Shown here piece by piece: positions 55,439 to 63,962 of a DNA stretch of 64,000 nt. Under the pieces are notes generated by a model. It did not search any database, had not been told where the DNA came from, and saw only the letters and a list, made by a program, of their open reading frames with translations. Made by a program: the position numbers and the translations under genes. This DNA comes from Pantoea sp. A4. GTDB lineage: Bacteria; Pseudomonadota; Gammaproteobacteria; Enterobacterales; Enterobacteriaceae. The stretch lies in contig NZ_ALXE01000020.1 of assembly GCF_000295955.2 (NCBI RefSeq), positions 98,891-162,890 of the forward strand, in the 5' to 3' direction. Numbering within the stretch: the stretch's first letter is position 1; each line of letters begins with the position of its first letter.

Positions 55439-56677
55439 ATGGTGACAACAGTAACGCGTACCGAGAGCATGGAAAAACAGCACCAGATGTTGATCCCAAG
55501 ACTCTCTTTAATGATGTTTATGCAGTTTTTCATCTGGGGTAGTTGGTCGGTCACGCTCGGTCTGGTGATGACGCAACACAACATGTCCTTATTGATCGGC
55601 GATGCGTTTTCAGCCGGGCCGATCGCCTCGATCCTGTCTCCCTTTGTGCTGGGTATGTTGGTAGACAGGTTCTTCCCGTCGCAGAAAGTCATGGCCGTCA
55701 TGAACCTGGCAGGAGCGGCGATCCTCTGGTTTGTGCCTTCGGCGCTGGCTTCAGAAAACGGTGCTCAGCTCATCGCCTTACTGTTTGGTTATACGTTGTG
55801 CTTTATGCCGACGCTGGCGCTGGCAAATAACATTGCCTTCCACAGTCTGGCGAAAAGTGACAAAAGTTTCCCTGTGGTGCGCGTGTTTGGCACCATTGGC
55901 TGGATAGTGGCGGGGATCTTTATCGGCTTCACCGGCATTGCTTCCAGTGCTTCCATCTTCACCCTCGCGACCATCTGCTCGGTGGTATTGGCGGTATACA
56001 GCCTGACGCTGCCGCATACGCCCGCGCCTGCCAAAGGGATGCCGTTAAAAGTACGCGATCTATTCTGTGCCGACGCCTTTGCTTTGCTCAAGGTGCCTCA
56101 CTTTTTCGTGTTCGCACTGTGCGCCACGTTGATCTCCATCCCCCTGGGCACCTATTACGCTTATACCGCCTCCTGGCTGGCAGATGCAGGCGTGACAAAC
56201 ATCAGTACCGCAATGTCCTTCGGCCAGATGTCTGAAATCTTCTTCATGCTGGTGATCCCCTTGCTGTTCAGACGTTTGGGCGTGAAGTACATGCTACTGG
56301 TCGGCATGTTGGCCTGGTTTGTACGCTATGCGCTGTTTGCCATCGGGATGGGCGATGAGGGGCGTGCGCTGATCTATCTGGGCATTCTGCTACACGGTGT
56401 CTGTTATGACTTCTTCTTTGTAGTGGGCTTCATCTACACAGACCGCATTGCAGGTGAAAAAGTAAAAGGGCAGGCGCAAAGCATGGTGGTCATGTTCACC
56501 TACGGCATCGGCATGCTATTGGGTTCGCAAATCTCCGGCGCACTCTACAACCGATTGGTTGCGGGGCAAGGCACGGCTGAAAACTGGGCAACATTCTGGT
56601 GGATCCCCGCCATTGCGGCGGCTGCGATCGCCATTATTTTCCTCTTCACCTTTAAGTACCGGGATGAAAAGGGTTGA
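55439..56677 (+). CDS. NupG/XapB-like nucleoside:proton symporter-family transporter
   Basis: 412 residues, about 12 membrane spans. GAGAGG precedes the ATG at 55439; an ATG at 55469 is the alternative. Family signs are LMMFMQFFIWGSWSVTLG, SKDKSFPVVRVFGTIGWIVAG (with a one-residue variation), DFFFVVGFIYTDRIAGEKVKG and AQSMVVMFTYGIGMLLG. Members carry nucleosides or, in many sugar clusters, unrelated sugars. Directly downstream are a TIM-barrel isomerase and a Gfo/Idh dehydrogenase, so a sugar or glycoside is the likely cargo. Under control of two LacI-type operators. Confidence 0.88.
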   Translation: MVTTVTRTESMEKQHQMLIPRLSLMMFMQFFIWGSWSVTLGLVMTQHNMSLLIGDAFSAGPIASILSPFVLGMLVDRFFPSQKVMAVMNLAGAAILWFVPSALASENGAQLIALLFGYTLCFMPTLALANNIAFHSLAKSDKSFPVVRVFGTIGWIVAGIFIGFTGIASSASIFTLATICSVVLAVYSLTLPHTPAPAKGMPLKVRDLFCADAFALLKVPHFFVFALCATLISIPLGTYYAYTASWLADAGVTNISTAMSFGQMSEIFFMLVIPLLFRRLGVKYMLLVGMLAWFVRYALFAIGMGDEGRALIYLGILLHGVCYDFFFVVGFIYTDRIAGEKVKGQAQSMVVMFTYGIGMLLGSQISGALYNRLVAGQGTAENWATFWWIPAIAAAAIAIIFLFTFKYRDEKG

Positions 56678-56693
56678 TTAACTGGAGGTGTAC

Positions 56694-57758
56694 GTGAAAA
56701 CGTTGAAAGGACCTGGTATTTTTCTGTCGCAGTTCATCGGGGAGCAGGCCCCGTTTAATACCCTGGAAGGACTGGCACAATGGGCATCGGCGCTGGGCTA
56801 TAAAGCATTGCAGATCCCCTGTAATCACCGGTCGATCTTTGATTTGGATCTTGCGTCCACCAGCCAGGCCTACTGCGATGACATCACGGGACTACTTGGC
56901 ACATACGGGCTGGTGGTGAGCGAGTTATCGACCCATCTTGAGGGACAGCTGATTGCTGTCCATCCGGCGCATGATGTGGCGTTTGATGGCTTCGCACCGC
57001 CTGAGGTACGTGGTGATAATGCCAGGCGAACAGCATGGGCGATTGAAAGCGTTAAAAAAGCGGCGGCGGCATCGGCGAAGCTGGGGCTGCGTGCACATGC
57101 CACTTTTTCCGGTTCGCTCGCCTGGCCGTACGTCTATCCCTGGCCGCCACACAATCCGGCGCTGCTTGAAGAAGCCTTCGCCGAGCTGGCGCGCCGCTGG
57201 CTGCCTGTGCTAGAGGTGTTTGATGGTTACGGTGTGGATGTGTGCTATGAGCTGCATCCGGGAGAAGACCTGCATGATGGCGTGACATTTGAGCGTTTCT
57301 TAGCGGCCGTAAATCATCATCCACGCTGCAATATTCTGTTTGATCCCAGCCATCTGCTGCTACAGCACATCGATTATCTGCAATTTATCGATATCTATCA
57401 TCAGCGCATCAAAGCCTTCCACGTCAAAGATGCCGAATACCAACCAAATGGCCGAAGTGGCATATACGGAGGCTATCAGCGGTGGGTTGAGCGTGCCGGG
57501 CGTTTTCGCTCACCCGGTGACGGTCAGGTCGACTTCAAAGGGATATTCAGCAAGCTGGCTCAGTACGATTATGACGGCTGGGCGGTACTGGAGTGGGAAT
57601 GCTGTCTGAAAGACAGTGACGTCGGGGCGCGTGAAGGCGCCGAATTTATTCAGCATCACATTATTCCTGTCGCCAACCGCGCGTTTGATGATTTTGCCGC
57701 CCAGCACGATGCTACATCCAGCGTTCGCGCACAGCTTGGCCTGAAACAAGGAGCCTGA
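56694..57758 (+). CDS. Sugar phosphate isomerase/epimerase (xylose-isomerase-like TIM barrel)
   Basis: 354 residues from the GTG at 56694 with GGAGG at 56684; a GTG at 56688 overlaps that site. Features are the QIPCNHRSIFDLDLAS start of the barrel, CYELHPGEDLHDGVTFERFL, LFDPSHLLLQHIDYL, IKAFHVKDAEY and AVLEWECCLKDS. These carry the Glu, Asp and His residues of the metal site. Such proteins pair with Gfo/Idh enzymes in the breakdown of 3-keto sugars and inositols. 16 bases after the symporter gene and one base before the dehydrogenase. Confidence 0.88.
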   Translation: MKTLKGPGIFLSQFIGEQAPFNTLEGLAQWASALGYKALQIPCNHRSIFDLDLASTSQAYCDDITGLLGTYGLVVSELSTHLEGQLIAVHPAHDVAFDGFAPPEVRGDNARRTAWAIESVKKAAAASAKLGLRAHATFSGSLAWPYVYPWPPHNPALLEEAFAELARRWLPVLEVFDGYGVDVCYELHPGEDLHDGVTFERFLAAVNHHPRCNILFDPSHLLLQHIDYLQFIDIYHQRIKAFHVKDAEYQPNGRSGIYGGYQRWVERAGRFRSPGDGQVDFKGIFSKLAQYDYDGWAVLEWECCLKDSDVGAREGAEFIQHHIIPVANRAFDDFAAQHDATSSVRAQLGLKQGA

Positions 57759-57759
57759 A

Positions 57760-58905
57760 GTGATTAACGTAGGAATTATTGGCACGGGATTTATCGGGCC
57801 AGCACATATTGAAGCATTGCGTCGCCTGGGCAACGTTAACGTTGTTGCCCTCTGTGATTCAAACCAGAACAGTGCTGAATCCCGCGCGGCCCAGCTGAAT
57901 GTGCCGCATGCCTACAGCGACGTCACCGCGTTTTTACAACATCAAGGATTGGATGCGGTGCATAACTGCACGCCCAACCATCTGCACGCGGCGATAAACC
58001 GGCAAATCATAGCGGCGGGCAAACATGTGTTTTCGGAAAAGCCGTTGTGTATGACGATGGACGAAGCCAGAGAGCTGGTGGCACTGGCAGAGCAGGCGGG
58101 GGTGGTGCATGGCGTGAGCTTTGTCTATCGCCAGTTTGCCATGGTACAGCAGGCCGCGAGCATGGTGCGTTACCAGCAACTGGGGCGACTTTTTTCAGCA
58201 CAGGGCAGCTATCTGCAAGACTGGATGCTGGAAGAAACCGATTACAACTGGCGTGTGGATGCCACAAAGGGTGGGGCATCACGTGCGGTGGCGGATATTG
58301 GCTCTCACTGGTGCGATACCATCCAGTTCGTGACTGGACGAAAAATCGTGGAAGTGATGGCCGATCTGTCCATAGTCTGGCCTACACGCAAGGCAAGTCT
58401 TGCTGAAGCCGGTACTTTTGGCGCACTGGTCGACGAAACACAGTATGAATCCCGCGAAGTGGCCACGGAAGATATGGGCTTTGTGCTGTTCCGTTTTGAT
58501 GATGGCAGTAAGGGAAGCTTCAGCGTGTCGCAAGTTTCAGCCGGGCGTAAGAACCGGCTCAGCCTTGAGGTGAACGGCAGCCTTGGCTCACTGGCCTGGG
58601 ATCAGGAAACGCCGCAGCAGCTGTGGTTGGGTCACCGGCACAAGGCGAACCAGTTGCTTTCGGATGACCCCACGCTGATGAACCCGGATGTGGCTGGCAG
58701 AGCACGCTTCCCGGGTGGGCATATTGAGGGTTGGCCAGATGCATTCCGTGCCATGATGCAACAGTTTTATCAGGCTGTCGCGCAGGGCAAACCCTCGTCA
58801 AACACCAGCTTTGCCACGTTCAGGGATGGTGCGCAGGTGATGGCGATTGTTGATGCGATTGTGCAGAGCCATCAGCAGCAGCGCTGGGTGCGTGTAAGTC
58901 TGTAA
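57760..58905 (+). CDS. Gfo/Idh/MocA-family oxidoreductase
   Basis: 381 residues from a GTG start with AAGGAG nearby. NAD-binding motif GIIGTGFIGPAHIEAL, then NCTPNHLHAAI and the conserved FSEKPLCMTMDEAREL; the C-terminal alpha/beta domain has DIGSHWCDTIQFV. It probably oxidises a sugar or glycoside to a keto product handled by the TIM-barrel partner. Last gene of the symporter operon, closed by a strong terminator. Confidence 0.9.
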   Translation: MINVGIIGTGFIGPAHIEALRRLGNVNVVALCDSNQNSAESRAAQLNVPHAYSDVTAFLQHQGLDAVHNCTPNHLHAAINRQIIAAGKHVFSEKPLCMTMDEARELVALAEQAGVVHGVSFVYRQFAMVQQAASMVRYQQLGRLFSAQGSYLQDWMLEETDYNWRVDATKGGASRAVADIGSHWCDTIQFVTGRKIVEVMADLSIVWPTRKASLAEAGTFGALVDETQYESREVATEDMGFVLFRFDDGSKGSFSVSQVSAGRKNRLSLEVNGSLGSLAWDQETPQQLWLGHRHKANQLLSDDPTLMNPDVAGRARFPGGHIEGWPDAFRAMMQQFYQAVAQGKPSSNTSFATFRDGAQVMAIVDAIVQSHQQQRWVRVSL

Positions 58906-58911
58906 TATCCG

Positions 58912-58938
58912 GCCCGATCGGTTTCCAACCGATCGGGC
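58912..58938 (+). terminator. Terminator of the symporter operon
   Basis: Perfect 12-base arms GCCCGATCGGTT and AACCGATCGGGC with a three-base loop, just after the dehydrogenase stop. It separates the operon from the repressor gene. Confidence 0.75.
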
Positions 58939-59003
58939 TAACTTATTGTTCACGCGGAATTATGGTAGCCTGCGTAACATCTGATTCAGTATGAGTTGCT
59001 GCC

Positions 59004-59984
59004 ATGTCCATTCAAAAAATCGCTCGTCTGGCGGGGGTTTCCGTCGCGACGGTGTCACGTGTGTTGAATAACAGCGACACGGTTAAAGATAAAAATCGCG
59101 AGAAAGTACTGCAGGCGATCAAAGAGAGCAACTATCAGCCCAATTTACTGGCCCGCCAACTGCGCACCGCCCGTAGCTCAATGATTCTGGTGATGGTCTC
59201 CGACATTTCAAACCCTTTCTGTGCCGAAGTGGTGAAGGGCATCGAAGAGGAAGCGGAGAAGAACGGCTATCGTATTCTGCTGTGTAACTCCGGATCCGAT
59301 ATCGAGCGTTCCCGTTCCAGTCTGCAGCTGCTGTCCGGCAAAATGGTCGACGGCATCATCACCATGGACGCCTTCAGTAAACTGCCGGAGTTAAGCCACT
59401 TGATCGCCAACACCCCTTGGGTACAGTGTGCCGAGTACGCGGATGCGGGAGAAATTTCCTGCGTAGGTATCAACGACAGCGATGCCTCACAGCAGGTGGT
59501 GCGATATCTGGCGGATAAAGGCCGCAAGCGTATTGCTATCATCAATCATGATCTCAGCTATAAATATGCACGGCTGCGTCAGGAGGGATATCTGGCGCAA
59601 CTTGAGCGCGATCGGCTTGAGTGGCAGGCGATAAGCTATGCCAGCGAACTGAGCTTCAGCGCCGGTAAAGAGGCGATGATTGCATTACTGGAGAGGAAAG
59701 AGCGGCCCGATGCGGTGTTTGCGGTGTCAGATACGTTAGCGGCTGGCGCGATGGCAGCGATTCAGGCAGCGGGGCTACGCGTCCCGGAGGATATTGCCGT
59801 GGCTGGCTTCGATGGCACCGAGTTGGCGGAGATGGTCACGCCACCGCTGACAACCCTGGCGCAGCCATCGCGTGATATCGGTCGTCAGGCTTGCAGGTTG
59901 GTCCTGCAAAAAATTGATCAACCGGAATCCTCTCCTGAAAGGGTGATCCTGCAAGGGCACCTGATTGAGCGTGCCAGTGCATAA
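59004..59984 (+). CDS. LacI-family repressor of the sugar module
   Basis: 326 residues. N-terminal helix-turn-helix IQKIARLAGVSVATVSRVLN with the canonical VATVSR recognition helix. The effector domain has MILVMVSDISNPFCAEVVKG, RIAIINHDLSYKYARLRQEG and DIAVAGFDGTELAEMV. The palindrome GTAATCGATTAC flanks the module on both sides and is absent before this gene, so the repressor is expected to control both neighbouring units but not itself. The inducer is unknown. Confidence 0.93.
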   Translation: MSIQKIARLAGVSVATVSRVLNNSDTVKDKNREKVLQAIKESNYQPNLLARQLRTARSSMILVMVSDISNPFCAEVVKGIEEEAEKNGYRILLCNSGSDIERSRSSLQLLSGKMVDGIITMDAFSKLPELSHLIANTPWVQCAEYADAGEISCVGINDSDASQQVVRYLADKGRKRIAIINHDLSYKYARLRQEGYLAQLERDRLEWQAISYASELSFSAGKEAMIALLERKERPDAVFAVSDTLAAGAMAAIQAAGLRVPEDIAVAGFDGTELAEMVTPPLTTLAQPSRDIGRQACRLVLQKIDQPESSPERVILQGHLIERASA

Positions 59985-59990
59985 GCGGGC

Positions 59991-60839
59991 TTAGTGCGGC
60001 AACTTTTGCAGTGCCGCGCGGAGATTCTTCAGCGAAGTCGTGATGATGCTCCAGGCATCCTTCGGCTTGTCATGTTCTATGATGAACCATCTCACACCAT
60101 TGGCTTTCGCCGCAGGTAGAATGGCTGACCAGTCCAACAGACCCTCACCCAGCGGCGCGAAGTTCATCTCATCGTCCCGAATGCCGATGGAGGCGTTATC
60201 CTTGGCATGGATGGCATAGATTCTACCGGGATATTCCTGCAGAAAGCGCACCGGATCCTGACCGCCACGCGACACCCAGGCGGCATCCATCTCCAGCTTC
60301 AGGTTGTCCCGTGAGGTGTGATTCATCAGAATCTCCAGCGCGGTCACGCCGTTGTACTTCTTCATCTCAAAGTTGTGGTTGTGATAGGCCAGTTGTATGC
60401 CGTCATGACGCAGTTTCGCACCCATCGCATCTAAACGCCTGGCGTAGTCAATCCAGCCGCGGGTACTGTCCGGGCGATCTTTTGGTTCAATCCACGGAAC
60501 GATGATGACCCTGTTACCAACGGATTTATTGAATGCCACGGTAGGTGCGTAGTCATTTTCCAGTGCCGAGAGCTGGACGTGGGCAGAGGTCACCGTCAGG
60601 GCATTTTTTTCCAGTAAAGATTTCATCTGTTGCGCGCTGAGATCATGGGTTCCCACGATTTCAACATGTTTGAAACCGGCGTCATGCGCCATAGCGAACT
60701 GTTTTTCCGCCGTACCGACGTTTCTCAGGGTATACATCTGCAGCGCTATTTCGTCATCAATCTGCGCCGCCGAAACGGCCATTGAACTCAGTGCAGCAGA
60801 AGCAAGCAGACAGGTACTGAACAGTAATCGGGCAAGCAT
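59991..60839 (-). CDS. Exported sugar phosphate isomerase/epimerase-like TIM barrel
   Basis: 282 residues. The N-terminus is a signal peptide (MLARLLFSTCLLASAALS to VSA), unusual for this fold. The barrel shows LQMYTLRNVGTAEKQFAMAH, AYHNHNFEMKK, KLEMDAAWVSRGGQDPVRF, AIHAKDNAS and FIIEHDKPKDAW, with the metal-site residues. A periplasmic enzyme of this type, possibly acting on a 3-keto glycoside before uptake, is implied. Two operator copies lie 20 and 46 bases upstream. Convergent with the repressor gene. Confidence 0.88.
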   Translation of the reverse strand: MLARLLFSTCLLASAALSSMAVSAAQIDDEIALQMYTLRNVGTAEKQFAMAHDAGFKHVEIVGTHDLSAQQMKSLLEKNALTVTSAHVQLSALENDYAPTVAFNKSVGNRVIIVPWIEPKDRPDSTRGWIDYARRLDAMGAKLRHDGIQLAYHNHNFEMKKYNGVTALEILMNHTSRDNLKLEMDAAWVSRGGQDPVRFLQEYPGRIYAIHAKDNASIGIRDDEMNFAPLGEGLLDWSAILPAAKANGVRWFIIEHDKPKDAWSIITTSLKNLRAALQKLPH

Positions 60840-60859
60840 AGTATTTCCTTTAATGAAAA

Positions 60860-60897
60860 GTAATCGATTACAAAGAAGTTTAAAAGTAATCGATTAC
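60860..60897. promoter_or_regulatory. Two LacI-type operators before the exported TIM-barrel gene
   Basis: GTAATCGATTAC at 60860-60871 and again at 60886-60897, centres 26 bases apart, identical to the pair at 55375-55418. Confidence 0.88.
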
Positions 60898-61044
60898 TTT
60901 TAAGGTGGCTTAACTCTTTCTGAGAAATGTGATGCGTTTCATACAATTTCGGCGTGGTCGTCACAGAGTTGCACGCAGACTCTAAATCACAGAAGTGGAG
61001 GGTGCATCAGGCGGCCGGTAGCATCGTCAACATAGACAAACAGG

Positions 61045-61659
61045 TCATGCTGTTAAATAACTTTTCACCAGCAAAATTAATTCATTTTTCAGCTCTGATG
61101 ACAGCAATTGTTCACGCCGTAGGGCATCATGCACCACGCCCTCTATAGCAGAAGCCAGCACCTGACTGGCGATTTTAGCGCGAGCTGTGCCCACCTGTCG
61201 GGCGGTAAACGTCAGGTAAAATTCAGCATAGCGGCACTCAAACTCCTGGTGTGCATCGCGCCCGGAGAGCGGTACTTCATCAAGCAAGATGCGGTGCAAA
61301 CGTGGATTAATGAGGTGGGCGGCAATAATGCCGTCAATCATACGTTCAACGTCGGCACTGAAGGTGTCAGCCTGAGCCGGTTCGTTAACCTTAATCGTGT
61401 CAAAAACCGCGAGTATCGCCGCGAGGTGCTGCTGGCGGATCGCCTCTGCCAGCGCCAGTTTATTGGGAAAATACTGGTACAGCGAACCAATGCTGACGCC
61501 CGCGGTGCGCGCCACGTCATTAGTATTAAATTTTGCCCATCCTTTTTCAGCCAGAATGCGAGTAGCAACATCAAGGATGATGCCGACCAGAAATCGCGAG
61601 CGGCTTTGCTGCGGCATTTTTCGCATGGTTTGCGGCGTCTCTGGAACACGAGTATTCAC
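61045..61659 (-). CDS. TetR-family repressor
   Basis: 204 residues. The helix-turn-helix is seen as ATRILAEKGWAKFNTNDVAR, TAGVSIGSLYQYFPNKLALA; the C-terminal ligand domain is unassigned. Divergent from an NADP-dependent oxidoreductase gene 58 bases away, with a near-perfect dyad between. It most likely represses that gene and itself. Confidence 0.92.
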   Translation of the reverse strand: MNTRVPETPQTMRKMPQQSRSRFLVGIILDVATRILAEKGWAKFNTNDVARTAGVSIGSLYQYFPNKLALAEAIRQQHLAAILAVFDTIKVNEPAQADTFSADVERMIDGIIAAHLINPRLHRILLDEVPLSGRDAHQEFECRYAEFYLTFTARQVGTARAKIASQVLASAIEGVVHDALRREQLLSSELKNELILLVKSYLTA

Positions 61660-61681
61660 GTAATGGCTCTCCGACTGATAA

Positions 61682-61699
61682 TGCGAGTATTAACTCACA
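61682..61699. promoter_or_regulatory. Candidate TetR operator
   Basis: TGCGAGT-ATTA-ACTCACA, arms matching at six of seven positions, placed between the divergent TetR and oxidoreductase starts (22 and 18 bases away). Confidence 0.6.
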
Positions 61700-61717
61700 T
61701 ATATAAAAGGAAATAAA

Positions 61718-62746
61718 ATGGCGTCTCCATTTCAGCGCAATCGGAAAATTAACCTACTCAAACGCTCTTCAGGTATGCCTGGCTCCGCTAACTTCGCCAT
61801 CGTTGAGCAGGATGAACTGGCGTGGGGTGCAAATCAGGTATTAGTGCGCAATCGCTGGTTTCGCGTCTCCATCTCAACCCGCCTGATGATGAGTGAAGAG
61901 GCTGAAAGCGTGAAAGGCATCCCGTTTCCGCCGATTAACGTTGGCGATACGCTGGCCGACGCGGCCATTGGTCAGGTTGTTTCAGCACCTGCGGACAGCG
62001 GTTTGCAGCCGGGTGAATTTGTGCTTCATCCGTTGGGATGGCGGGAATATGCCGTTGTTAACGTCGGCGATTGTACCCGGTTAGGCACCCGACAGCCGAA
62101 TCCCGTGGCCTGTCTCGGACACGGATGGACAGCGTATGCGGCCCTGACGCGTGCCACCCAGGTTAAACCGGGTGATGTGGTCTTTGTTTCCAGTCGTGCC
62201 GGAGCCATTGGCTCTATGGCCGGACAAATTGCCCGTAAGCTGGGTGCCAGTCGTGTTATCGGGAGTACCGGCACGCCTGATAAGGCGCTGTGGATGAAAC
62301 AGACGTTGGGCTACGACGAAGTCATCTTGCGAGGTGAGGGCAGCATCAGCGAGCAACTGCATCGCTATGCGCCTGATGGCATTGACGTGTTTATCGATAT
62401 TGTCGGGGGTGAACAATTAGAAGCTGCGGTTTCGCATACCCGTGAAGGTGCGAGACTGGTACTGCTTGGAGCATTATCTGCTGAACTGGCGAATGCAAAG
62501 TCGACTAAATATGCCCCGGTGGAAATCGATGCATTTGCCTTGATTGTTAAGGGCGTGACCCTGCGTGGCTACAGTGCGGATGAAAATCCCGAAGTCTTTG
62601 CTGAATGGCTAGCCTGTGTATCACAGCCTTCATGGGCGGACATCGAATTTCCAGTTACCCGGTTTACAGGACTGGAAACCGCACCGCTGGCGCTGGAAGA
62701 GACCTGTTCCGGCAAGGCGCGTGGATTGGTTTTGGTTGAGCTTTGA
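61718..62746 (+). CDS. NADP-dependent oxidoreductase, CurA/LTB4DH-like (MDR superfamily)
   Basis: 342 residues, zinc-independent medium-chain reductase. Features are RVSISTRLMM near the N-terminus, LGHGWTAYAALTRATQVKPG, and the nucleotide-binding stretch FVSSRAGAIGSMAGQIARKL (normally AAGAVGS). GIDVFIDIVGGEQLEAAV is typical. Related enzymes reduce double bonds of enones such as curcumin or leukotriene derivatives. AAAAGGAAAT precedes the ATG. Controlled by the divergent TetR repressor. Confidence 0.88.
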   Translation: MASPFQRNRKINLLKRSSGMPGSANFAIVEQDELAWGANQVLVRNRWFRVSISTRLMMSEEAESVKGIPFPPINVGDTLADAAIGQVVSAPADSGLQPGEFVLHPLGWREYAVVNVGDCTRLGTRQPNPVACLGHGWTAYAALTRATQVKPGDVVFVSSRAGAIGSMAGQIARKLGASRVIGSTGTPDKALWMKQTLGYDEVILRGEGSISEQLHRYAPDGIDVFIDIVGGEQLEAAVSHTREGARLVLLGALSAELANAKSTKYAPVEIDAFALIVKGVTLRGYSADENPEVFAEWLACVSQPSWADIEFPVTRFTGLETAPLALEETCSGKARGLVLVEL

Positions 62747-62803
62747 AGTTCCAAGCGTGAAGACCTGAAAGAGAATCTCGCTGGTAAACAAAAGGGCATC
62801 ATT

Positions 62804-62835
62804 AAGGAGTGGCCCGATTTAACGGGCCACTCCTT
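62804..62835. terminator. Bidirectional terminator
   Basis: Perfect arms GGAGTGGCCCG and CGGGCCACTCC, extended by AA/TT, with a six-base loop, between convergent genes; TTTCT follows on the plus strand. Confidence 0.85.
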
Positions 62836-62841
62836 TCTGGA

Positions 62842-63306
62842 TCAGAACATCGTGTTGCTATTCGCCGATTTTTCCGGCACGTCCTGGATAACATCCCAGT
62901 GCTCGACGATCTTTCCATCCTTAACGCGGAAAATATCCAGCACGGCCTGGCCCCGATCGTGAGCACCGTTGGTAGAGTGAACCTGCAACCAGACCAAATC
63001 GTTATCTACTGAGCTGCGTATCACCTTAGCCCGTGAGTTGGGATTTGCACGGAAGAAGTCTTTGAAATAGTTAACAAACGGCGCTTTGCCATCCGGCACA
63101 TCCGGATTGTGCTGGCGGTAATTCTCCGCGATTACGCCTGCGGCTTTATCAACATCATGATGATTAAAGAAGCGGTCATAGAAATGCAGCACCAGCTGGC
63201 GGTTTTCCTCGGTATTCACTGTTGGGGTTTCGGCTGCGGCGGCCACGGTATTCACGGTTGCAAGCAGAATACCTGCCAACAGAACGCGTTGAATAATTTT
63301 CTTCAC
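62842..63306 (-). CDS. Exported SnoaL/NTF2-like protein
   Basis: 154 residues. Signal peptide ends VAAAA near residue 24. The NTF2-like cone fold of the SnoaL/ester-cyclase type is shown by VLHFYDRFFNHHDVDKAAGV, YRQHNPDVPDGKAPFVNYF and DIFRVKDGKIVEHWDVIQDV. No catalytic role can be assigned; many members are small binding proteins or isomerases. GAGGGAAT precedes the ATG. Divergent from an HxlR regulator. Confidence 0.88.
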   Translation of the reverse strand: MKKIIQRVLLAGILLATVNTVAAAAETPTVNTEENRQLVLHFYDRFFNHHDVDKAAGVIAENYRQHNPDVPDGKAPFVNYFKDFFRANPNSRAKVIRSSVDNDLVWLQVHSTNGAHDRGQAVLDIFRVKDGKIVEHWDVIQDVPEKSANSNTMF

Positions 63307-63410
63307 TGATATTCCCTCTTTTTTAATGTCTGGTCACAAAAATAGACTGCTTGAGATCCGGATGGTACATTCAGCCAGGACCTTCAACAAGAAGTCAGGA
63401 TTTATTCACC

Positions 63411-63426
63411 TGGTCACATCGGTGTG
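63411..63426. promoter_or_regulatory. Candidate HxlR operator
   Basis: GTCACA-TCGG-TGTGAC, a perfect dyad 18 bases before the HxlR start, with a half-site TGGTCACA at 63331-63338 next to the divergent SnoaL-like gene. Confidence 0.6.
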
Positions 63427-63443
63427 ACTATTGGAGAGCACAA

Positions 63444-63851
63444 ATGTCAGTTGAAAAGTGGGAAGGCAGTGAAAATGATATTGCAGAGTTCGGACAGGCC
63501 TGCCCAATACGTGATGTGCTGGATAAAATTGGCGATCAGTGGAGTTTGCTCATTCTTGAAGCGCTGACCGAAAGAACAGTACGTTTTAACCAGTTGAGCC
63601 GGGAAATCGATGATATTTCCCGCCAGATGTTGTCGCGTACGCTCCGACGACTGGAAGCAGATGGCTATATTAGCCGGAAGATCTATGCAGAGGTTCCCCC
63701 TCGCGTCGAGTATGCGCTGACGGACTTGGGTCGATCTTTCCTGGTACCGATGCAGCAGCTGGTGCAATGGGCAGAAGATAATCATGCCCGTATCTGTCGG
63801 GCTCGCCGGTTACAACATGAAAAAATCCTGTCTGAACAGGGAGATGAATAA
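63444..63851 (+). CDS. HxlR-family winged-helix regulator
   Basis: 135 residues from the ATG at 63444 with GGAGAGCACAA upstream; a longer frame from 63351 is not supported. The HxlR signature is CPIRDVLDKIGDQWSLLILE, EALTERTVRFNQLSREIDDI, SRQMLSRTLRRLEADGYISR and VEYALTDLGRSFL. The single N-terminal cysteine (in QACPIRD) is where redox or aldehyde-sensing members react. Probably controls itself and the divergent SnoaL-like gene. Confidence 0.9.
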   Translation: MSVEKWEGSENDIAEFGQACPIRDVLDKIGDQWSLLILEALTERTVRFNQLSREIDDISRQMLSRTLRRLEADGYISRKIYAEVPPRVEYALTDLGRSFLVPMQQLVQWAEDNHARICRARRLQHEKILSEQGDE

Positions 63852-63962
63852 CCTAAAGCGCTCCGGCGAGGGTCGTGAAAATTCTGGCGCGAATCCATGT
63901 TGCAATGCTGGCAGTGTCTGAGAATGTCCTCAGACTTGCTACACCGTGCGTTAGCAATCAGA

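Noticed and set aside
57830..57855. GCAACGTTAACGTTGTTGC palindrome
   Set aside because: Lies inside the coding sequence of the Gfo/Idh gene and differs from the LacI operators found; probably codon-driven.
61129..61716. 195-codon open frame on the plus strand
   Set aside because: Antisense to the TetR gene and overlaps its operator; not protein-like.
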